64,000 bases of DNA from Leguminivora glycinivorella. Lineage: Eukaryota > Arthropoda > Insecta > Lepidoptera > Tortricidae. This document shows, piece by piece, positions 56,273 through 64,000 of the stretch. Made by a program: the position numbers and the translations under genes. Where the stretch lies: the NCBI RefSeq assembly GCF_023078275.1, contig NC_062978.1, forward strand, positions 25,317,967 through 25,381,966. The letters are read 5' to 3'. The first letter of the stretch is position 1; every line of letters starts with the position of its first letter. The notes beneath the pieces were generated by a model. That model was not told the DNA's origin. It searched no databases and saw only the letters and a list, made by a program, of their open reading frames with translations.

Positions 56273-56594
56273 GGGCGTTTTCCAAATTAAATCCCGAAAA
56301 TCGAATTTCACCAGATCTGGACGTGTCTGGGCTCATTCTACTCAGAATCACGAGCTGATTCGATCCCGACGATAAAAAAAAGTGTCCTAATATTTTTTTC
56401 CTTTTACGTCACGATTTTAGTATGAACTTACTACGAGCGTGACGTATTGGAAACTCGAATTTTGTATGGAAAATTTGGGACACATTTTTTTATCATCGGG
56501 ATCGAATCAGCACGTGATTCTGAGTAGAATGAGCCCAAACACGTCCAGATCAGGTGAAATTCGATTTTCGGGATTTAATTTGGAAAACGCCCAG
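56273..56594. repeat. Foldback MITE with ~115-bp arms
   Basis: GGGCGTTTTCCAAATTAAAT at one end and its complement at the other; central CATCGGGATCGAATCAGC region shared with 54758-55105. Confidence 0.75.
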
Positions 56595-56760
56595 TTGCCA
56601 TTCCTCCCATACATTGACTAAATAAGCTCAGAAGGTGTTGTGGGCAATCAACTAATGCCTGCCCAGCCGACGGTCCTGGGTTCGAATCCCGTGAAGGGCA
56701 TTTATTCGTGTGATGAACACAGATATTTCTTCCTGGCTCATGGCTTTGTTTATCCATACT

Positions 56761-56939
56761 TCCATACTAATACTATAAATGGGAAAGTGTGTGTGTCTGT
56801 TTGTTTGTCCGTCTTTCACGGCAAAACGGAGCGACGAATTGTCGTGATTTCTTAAGTGGAGATAGTTAAGGGATGGAGAGTGACATGGGCTACTTTTTGT
56901 CTCTTTCTAACGCGTGCGAAGCCGCGGGCAAAAGCTAGT
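56761..56939 (+). mobile_element. Lep1-like Helitron fragment, complete ends
   Basis: TCCATACTAATACTATAAAT at the 5' end, GCCGCGGGCAAAAGCTAGT at the 3' end. Preceded by a tRNA-like patch (56640-56700) with GGTTCGAATCCCG. Confidence 0.7.
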
Positions 56940-57660
56940 TTCAAATAATTGACAACATTTCATATTTTTGAGTACTACTTTTTATTGTTTGGTTTGAAAA
57001 TACTCAATACTAAAAGATACACGTATTTTTTTATTTTTCCAAAAACTGCTATTTTAATGAGAAATTCCCTTTTTATTACTGCTTCGAGCAGAAAGAGCGT
57101 AAGTTACAAACGTCAAGACAGCTTCGTGACGTCACATGTGTTGTTTCATACACCTAAGAACCCGACAATATCATTCCTAGAAAAAAAGTTTTAACAGTCA
57201 GCTTAAACAGTCCGGTATGTCTGACTGTCAAGTGTCACTGTCAACCACTAGTGAATGACTACGAATCATAGACTAAGCCATGATTTTTTAATATCTTTGC
57301 TGCGAACTGTGATAAGTTTCACTGTCAAACTCAAGTGACATCCCAACTGGAAGATTTTTTTGATATAGTGGCAGCTCTAAATCAGCTATTTGACGTCACT
57401 TCCCCTTTAAACTATTTTTAAGATTTTTTATACTAAAAATGCGGAAAAAAAAATTAAAAAAATGATTTATGTGATCTACAAGCGTATATCTCGAAATGGT
57501 TTTCGATTTAGGGACATTGTAAGTTTTGAAACGTTGTCAATTAGCTGATGAAGACTTGTGTTGTGGCTAATGAAGAATGATAAAGCCTGACCAGAAATAT
57601 ATGACCACGTGCCATCTTGCGGAATTTTATTAGAACTATTTTCTTCATACTAAACTGAAC

Positions 57661-57890
57661 CACAGTATAACAAAGAGTACTATCGTACAGTATGGCCACT
57701 CCCGCTCCCCGCTGAAAGTGCCGCCCACCCCCTCTCGGTTACATCACAGTTACCGCCTGTCAAAAACGTGAACAGTCAACCTGTCATATCTCACTCATAC
57801 AAGCATGGTACGCGTTCACCTACACGAGCTTAGAATGTGTGCTAAGAACGCGCCTCTTTCAGATATTTGATCGCCAGTGGCCGAAGTGTG
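57661..57890 (+). mobile_element. CACA...TGTG element, copy C (230 bp)
   Basis: Exact 7-bp duplication ACTGAAC on both sides. Starts CACAGTATAACAAAGAG and ends GTGGCCGAAGTGTG. Confidence 0.9.
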
Positions 57891-58109
57891 ACTGAACTGT
57901 CATCTCATACATAAGAATAACAGCGCCCTCTTGACAACGTGTATTGTACAACGGTTTTCAGTACATATGGTTCAATGTGTCGACACAGGCACAAAAAGTA
58001 CAGAGTTACGAATTTCCTTTTCGCACGTGTATCGTACGACGTTTTTCAGTACAGATGGCCCTCCGAAGTTTCGACCTTGCATATAATGAACCACTTCTCG
58101 CACTAGTGC

Positions 58110-58337
58110 CACATCTCGGACACTGGCGATCAAATATATGAAAGAGGAGCGTTCTTAGCACACAGTCTAAGCTCGTGTAGGTGAACGCGTACCATGTTTG
58201 TGTGAGTGAAATATAACAGGTCGAGTGTTCGCGTTTTTGACAGGCGGTAACTGAGGTAACCGAGAGGGGGTGGGCGACACTTTCAGCGGGGAGCGGGAGT
58301 GGCCGTAATGTACGGTAGTACTATTTATTATACTGTG
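58110..58337 (-). mobile_element. CACA...TGTG element, copy D (228 bp)
   Basis: Exact 7-bp duplication CTAGTGC on both sides; plus strand starts CACATCTCGGACACTGG and ends TTATTATACTGTG. Confidence 0.9.
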
Positions 58338-58614
58338 CTAGTGCGTAAAAAAAACACCATCTGTACTGAAATAGTCTATTTCAGTTGTGTTTTAAAATGC
58401 AATACACGTCTTGTTGCAAGTATCAATTTAGATGATACCTAATAAGTAATTACATGTCCCGAGTGTGCAGTATCTCAACAAGGATAACAAACACTTCTAT
58501 TATTAGACGATATTGTGCACTATTTACGAACCTATGTAAACAACGTTGTGTCTAATCTGGAATCTATCATAAAATAGTTACATATACTATTCGATATACA
58601 CTAGGTTTAATGTA

Positions 58615-59177
58615 CAGTCAACTGGGGTTGCAAATATTAAAAAAAAATCGACAATTCGTGAGTTGTAACGTGTTTCAATAACAATAAAGTACATTTGAAT
58701 TCGATTAACATTCAGTATACAAACGTTTATTGGGGAATCCCCGATGCGGCGTGCAGCGTGGAGAGGCGGTGGTGTTGCCAACAGTAAATAGTGATAACTA
58801 CCAACTACAGATTTCGTAAATGTTTAAAATGTTACTTTTATAAGACCAGAAATTAAAGTTATTAGATTAAATTAGTTTAATAGTTAACATAAGTCTAAAA
58901 AACCGTATAAAAGTATTAACTGCTTTGCAAATTTTCAGATTTCGTACTTTTGAAAAAAAAAACATACTCCAGAAAAAAAACTGTTTTTTTTTTCATGTTT
59001 TTTTTTCAAGCCAGAAAAAAAACCCTTTTTTTGCAACCCTACAGTCAACCAATTTGAATCATAGGTCACTCTAGAACCCTGTCGTATTGACACCGTGGAT
59101 TATTGGCCATAGAAGTCACTTTTGACGTTGACTGTGAAAAGGTTCCACAGTGGCCTAGATGTCAAATTGGTTGACTG
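58615..59177. mobile_element. TA-target MITE split by the hAT-like element
   Basis: TA flanks; ends CAGTCAAC(CAATTTGA) and TCAAATTGGTTGACTG. Without the 419-bp insert and its duplication the MITE is about 136 bp. Confidence 0.8.
58623..59041. mobile_element. hAT-like element (419 bp) inserted in a MITE
   Basis: Exact 8-bp duplication CAGTCAAC (58615-58622 and 59042-59049). Ends TGGGGTTGCAA and TTGCAACCCTA. Same family as 55454-56064. Confidence 0.85.
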
Positions 59178-59394
59178 TACAGTCAAATGAATAAACACGC
59201 TCATTATTATTGTCTACGCTGCGCACGCCAGTACGCGAATATTCTCAGTCGGCGTCAGTAAACTGATTGAAAACACAATAAATATATCTTTTTAACTAAT
59301 GGCTCTGTGAGCTGTAGACCTATCGAAAAGCTTAAAAATAAAAACATGACGAAATGGATCACAAAAACGACTTGGAGTAAGTACATCTGGAAAT

Positions 59395-59825
59395 ACAATA
59401 GGCTACTAGACTCATATTTAATTTGGCACAATAAATGATTGTCTTCTGTAATATTTGACATAAGAAGCCAATATTTAATGATTTTGCGTATTAAATATGT
59501 ACGATGACTACGTATTTTTAATTCAAAAATGTGAGTAATTTTTTTTTGTCCACGGAAAACGCTGTCGGCCGTCTGGTGACGTCATAGAATTCATGTCAAA
59601 TCAATCACTGACATGATAACCTCGTACTTAAAGTGTCAGAAAGTGTTGTTTTCGCACTGAATGACTTCATTCACAGAAAATCTATAGATGACATGGCTGA
59701 TGTTGTTTTTGCCTGATTACGTAAAAGTATTCTTTAAAAATATTTTTTGCGGTTTATAAGTCATAATAAAATATAGTGATATTTTTTTTCGGTTAATTGG
59801 ACAGTAAGTAATAATATAAGACAAA
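59395..59825 (-). repeat. Dispersed repeat family, copy 3
   Basis: Reverse copy of 48370-48890 and 37886-38575, with AATAGGCTACTAGACTC at one end and CGGTTAATTGGACAGTAA at the other. Confidence 0.55.
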
Positions 59826-59832
59826 CTTTAAA

Positions 59833-60446
59833 AAACCGGCCAAGTGCGAGTCGGGCTCGCGCACAAAGGGTTCCGTAGCAGCAAATATAATAAACTTATT
59901 ATGTCAATTTATACACCTGCCAAAATTACAGTTAAATCAACCTATCTCAAAAACTATAAGAGATACTTTGATCAAACCAAAAATCGTTGAAAGAGTTAAT
60001 TAGCATGCATCACCTCTATTTTTTTTAGAATTTTATACCCCGTAGTTATAAAAATAGAGGGGGGGACATACTTTTTACGACTTTGAGAGCTGATATCTCA
60101 AAAACCGTTCACTTTAAGAAAAATGTTTTTAGAAAACTTTATATCATTTTAAAAGACCTTTCCATTGATACCCCACACGGGTATGTACATCGAAAAAAAA
60201 ATTTTCATCCCTCAGTTACATGTATGGGGGCCCCACCCCCAATTCTTTTTTTACTATTTAGTGTCATAATTTTGTAGCGGTTCATACAACACATATTCCC
60301 ATCAAATTTCATCACTGTAGTACTTATAGTTTCCGAGTAAATCGGCTGTGACAGACGGACAGACGGACAGACGGACAGACGGACAGACGGACATGACGAA
60401 ACTATAAGGGTTCCGTTTTTGCCATTTTGGCTACGGAACCCTAAAA
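59833..60446 (+). repeat. Dispersed repeat AACCGGCCAAGTGCGAGTCGG...TACGGAACCCTAAAAA
   Basis: Full-length copy with both ends and an internal (GACGGACA)n run at 60354-60393. Fragments at 6428-6711 and 17960-18216. Confidence 0.7.
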
Positions 60447-61522
60447 AGAAGTTGTTAACAAAATTGAACTCGCTGCCAGTTTTGTGACGACAATTAATCA
60501 TTAAATCTGTCTAAAAAATTTCTTTTTTCACATTCTGAATGTAGACTATCGCTTAAAGTTTATGTAATTAACACAAAAACAATAATTTTATAGAAATTTC
60601 ATGCTTATTTATCGTCACAAAACTGACAGTGAGCTAATCGCTTAGATCAGCAATGAGATAGCCACAGATTTTTCAATCTCGACTTGAGCGATGCAACCGA
60701 CTGTGCTTGCCTGATTTTACTACAATATTATTGCCGTTGAGTGTACCGTAGTAGATGTTATGCGGCACCATTTCGCATGCGACAGCGCACCGGCGTCCGC
60801 GCACTATTTATAGCGGCAATCGCAGGAAATAGATAGCTACATGCACCTCATTCATTCTAACGTCACATGTGCACAGCGTTTAGGGTTCCTTATCGAAAAC
60901 GTGAAATATGTATTTGTCATTATTTACTAGTAGCGTTTGCTCGAAACCGTAATCAGTGCACCCACTGTGAAACTCTTAAAAACAGAGTCGATAAATATTT
61001 CACATTAATGTGCAGGTATCAACTATAAGCTGTCTGTGCAAATAATAAAATAGTACAAAATACAAGTGCGTAAAAAAGGAAGTTCGAAACGAGTGGCGAC
61101 TTTGGAGGGCCATCTGTACTGTAAAACGTCGTACGATACTCGTGCGAAAAGGAAATTCGTAACTCGTGTTGATTCAAAACACTCCCTTCGGTCGTGTTTT
61201 AATTTATCGCTACTCATTTCGAGCTTCCTTTTTTTCCACACTTGCATCGTAATGCAGTTTCCGTTTTGTATGTTTTATCTACTCTATCACTTTTATTTGT
61301 GGACTAACTGGCAGTACTGTGGAAAACAAGATCATATAAAAGTCGCGGAAGGCCCGAAAGAAGATTATAAAGAATCATATTTAATAGCAATGTTCTACAA
61401 GATTTTCAATGTCTATACAATCCTACTGTTGTTTTTTATTCTAACTGCTACGCAAAGATCTAGAACACAATATTTAGTTGTTATTTCTAATTTTCTGCTG
61501 TCTTAGAAAAAAATGTGTGTAA

Positions 61523-61854
61523 AGTTGGTTTTCCACCGGCAGGACGTGAATGGGCAGAACGGGGAGGGAATTGAAATTTGTATGGCAAATTTTCAATTTT
61601 CGCCCATCGCATCTTCGGTGGAAATAGTAAAGATTGACTAGGATTTGCGGGACTTAAATTGAGATATTTGTTAGTGTAAAAATTTACCTTATTGCTTTCA
61701 TCATAGAGTATCTTATGAAACCTACAATCTACGGCAGGCACGCGCATGCTCGCGATTGCTATTAATGCCAATTTTTAGTGCAAAAGCGTCAGGGCGATTT
61801 AAATTCCCTCCCCGCTCTAATACCCATTCACGCCCTGCCGGTGGAAAACCACCT
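61523..61854. mobile_element. PIF/Harbinger-like MITE (332 bp)
   Basis: TAA on both sides; ends AGTTGGTTTTCCACCGGCAG and CTGCCGGTGGAAAACCACCT. Confidence 0.8.
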
Positions 61855-62147
61855 TAACGGTACGTAAATAGGTCTTACGATTCTTAGGATTGTAGGATTG
61901 TCTTTAAAAAACTCAACTTCATTTCATTTTATAACTTCGGTCCTTGAGTTTTAATAGTATATTATATAACGGTAACGTTATGAAGGCTATAAAAGTTGAG
62001 TACCGCGGTTAGGTCACGAGGCTTGCCGAGTGGCCTAAGTAAGGTACGAGACTTTTATAGCCTTCATAATGTTACGATTGTATACTATACTTTTTCTACG
62101 ACAGCCAAATACATACCTATTCGAGAATAATAAAATGGGTTGCTTAC

Positions 62148-62420
62148 CTACTTCATATAATGAATGGGAATATTTGTGTGGATCTTAACTATTATATTCT
62201 GTCCACAATGTTGATGGCGAGAACTTGTTGCACAATTATTCAAAATATGCCAACAACAGAGAAAGTTGAAACATATTTTTGCAATTTCCATTGCAAAACA
62301 ATCATAATTCATAACATTTTTGGTACGCTTTATCGACTTTTCAGGTAACAAATTGTCAGTCTCTTTGAGCGCCATAGCCTTGATTTCTTCGAAAGTATAT
62401 TGTTCACCAGAATCACTCAT
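62148..62420 (-). other. Possible N-terminal fragment of a tyrosine-recombinase-like transposon protein
   Basis: A 90-residue frame starting MSDSGEQYTFEEIKAMALKE. The segment TDNLLPEKSIKRTKNVMN recalls the helical N-terminal domain of insect Crypton/DIRS-type recombinases, but the match is short and the frame soon becomes unrecognisable. It may equally be chance. Confidence 0.25.
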
Positions 62421-62561
62421 AATTACTTAAGTTTTTGCACAATAACGTCGAATTAAAACAAACTACACAACACCGAAATAGTTCAAATACTTCCGTCAAA
62501 AGTTTACAAATGTCAAACATACCATAGACAAGAGAAATAGAAAATAAGCCGGTTTTCAATT

Positions 62562-62945
62562 ACGAAAAATGTGGTTGCGTTCAAGAATATTTAAATGTGG
62601 AATGGAACATTATTGGATAAACTTATGATTTTTACCTTTGTTTTGCAATATCTAATATGTAAAACGCATTTCAGTTTATTTTTTCATCTTGATTTAAATT
62701 ATGAACCTAAATATTTTATTATTTATTAAAAGTTACTTATTACTGCAAATGAAAACATACCTGATAAATGGAAGTTGTGCTTTTAAAAAAAAATTAACAG
62801 AACTCCTATATTCATATGAATACTGCTCAGCAGTTATCATATGAACCTATAGACAAATAGACTTTCTTATCGTTACTCAAATGAACTTAATTTGGATACC
62901 GCTGACAATAATCTAATTGACAGATTTAAGTGCTGGAGTAGAAAA
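62562..62945 (-). repeat. Unclassified dispersed repeat, copy without MITE
   Basis: Inverted relative of 43494-44005; lacks the 128-bp MITE and therefore shows the empty target. Confidence 0.75.
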
Positions 62946-64000
62946 AAACGTTAATGTAACTGATTCAGAAAATATTTTATCCTTGCAAATACTGCACACA
63001 CTGAGAGAAAATACAACCAGTTTTCATGTTCGTTCAACAAGTTTTTTGGTTAAAATAGCACCTACGTGCTCTTTGGTTCAAACAACAAGCTACTTGTCAT
63101 TTGAATCGGCACTATATATGAATCAACAAGTCGATTTTATAAAAACAACCTGACACATATTGTTTTAAACATACGTTTGGCTGATTCAAACGGATAAACC
63201 GCAACAAGTCGAACTTGTTAAATTCACAATGCAAATTTCTCTCAGTGCAAATTGAAAACATTTAAAATCTTGCAAGAACTCCTCGATAAGTAACCTCTCA
63301 GTGCTCGTGGCACGGACGCCCGAGCGATACTTATCACTTAACATCTCGCGTTCGCTATTTTCGCTTTAAAACAGTTTAAAAATGAAAACGGCAAATAAGG
63401 TCGGTTGCTAAATTGTTCTGATGAAACTGCGGGCATAGGTAGGCACGTAAAACCCACACTGACGGGACTACCCTATTACTCATAGTATATTAAAGAATGA
63501 AATGTTAAAAATGCGACCAATACTGGAACAATTTTAAGTATCATTGGGTGTACTAAATTAAGAAATTATATAGGATTATGTGAATAATTTGCTTTTCTAA
63601 CTAATCGTAATGGAACTCACCTACTAAGTCCTCTAAATAGAACTTTTTGTACTGAAAAGTACGATTGATCCTTTCCTTTTAACTTAAATTGAGCAGGCCG
63701 CTAGCGGTTGCTATCGAGCTCAAAAATGATCTCATTTTCTGATTTGTAGTCGGCCTCTCTTGCACTCATGGTATGTTCATATAAGTACAGCTTCTCTTTC
63801 GCACACCTCAGCTGTCTTTTAGCGAAATGATAGGTATGTGATCGTATTTATAAGATACTATAATCCCTAAGAGTTTCTTCAAGTCATGATTAGCTTAATT
63901 TAAACAATAACATGAATAATGTTAAAATTTCATTAACGAACGTAAAAAAAAAACAGTTCGCAAGCGTCTTCATGAATGGCACGACGGGGAATGCTGCTGG
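62946..64000. other. Right-edge region, no gene recognised
   Basis: Presumed intron 17 of eIF5B, whose last exon was not found before 64000. No conserved coding segment or delimited repeat seen. Confidence 0.5.

Noticed and set aside
60354..60393. Possible CRISPR-like array
   Set aside because: Simple (GACGGACA)n run inside a dispersed repeat; no spacers.
61066..61506. 146-residue plus-strand frame
   Set aside because: Starts in a dispersed repeat also seen near 47560 and 57960-58080; the remainder is not recognisable.
63941..64000. Last eIF5B exon at the right edge
   Set aside because: The acceptor-like CAG near 63954 leads into a frame with no similarity to the eIF5B C-terminal helix.

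Overview
The window looks like a nuclear chromosome segment of a moth or butterfly. It is AT-rich and intron-rich, and carries dispersed repeats of the kind common in Lepidoptera: Lep1-like Helitron fragments, tRNA-headed SINEs with an ACCCTTCGGGTTGGAAGGT body, and elements reading AACCGGCCAAGTGCGAGTCGG at one end and TACGGAACCCTAAAA at the other. Two conserved host genes lie head to head. SUV3, the mitochondrial RNA helicase, runs leftward from 9842; its last in-window exon is 2939-3045 and its C-terminal exons lie beyond the left edge. eIF5B, the translation initiation GTPase, runs rightward from 10298; its last in-window exon ends at 55317 and its final exon lies beyond the right edge.

Intron 7 of eIF5B is about 25 kb and is a nest of genes. 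A four-exon gene on the opposite strand (20007-40735) encodes a small secreted DUF1091-type protein. The third intron of that gene is in turn invaded by a complete 15.7-kb Polinton/Maverick element (20630-36357), with 161-bp terminal inverted repeats that I read as identical and a 6-bp TGTAGT target duplication. On the plus strand the Polinton carries a spliced gene of unknown function, a protein-primed-type DNA polymerase B broken by two frameshifts, and a small unknown gene. On the minus strand it carries a tightly packed cluster: packaging ATPase, conserved unknown, coiled-coil protein, chromodomain integrase, PLA2 protein, adenain-like protease, penton-like protein, a 45-residue basic protein, major-capsid candidate and another conserved unknown. 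Three junctions in this cluster are ATGA stop/start overlaps.

The other striking pattern is repeated local duplication of coding exons with their splice donors: SUV3 exon 7 (163-bp unit), eIF5B exon 7 (164-bp unit), eIF5B exon 8 (three full copies separated by 23 bp) and eIF5B exon 14 (three copies). One eIF5B exon-7 copy was later split by a 1.2-kb inverted-repeat element.

The rest is introns and intergenic DNA filled with small transposons. Many can be delimited by their target duplications: hAT-like (8 bp), PIF/Harbinger-like (TAA/TTA), Tc1-like (TA), and a CACA...TGTG family with 7-bp duplications whose superfamily I cannot assign. Several lie inside one another. No rRNA, CRISPR or intact host tRNA gene was found.
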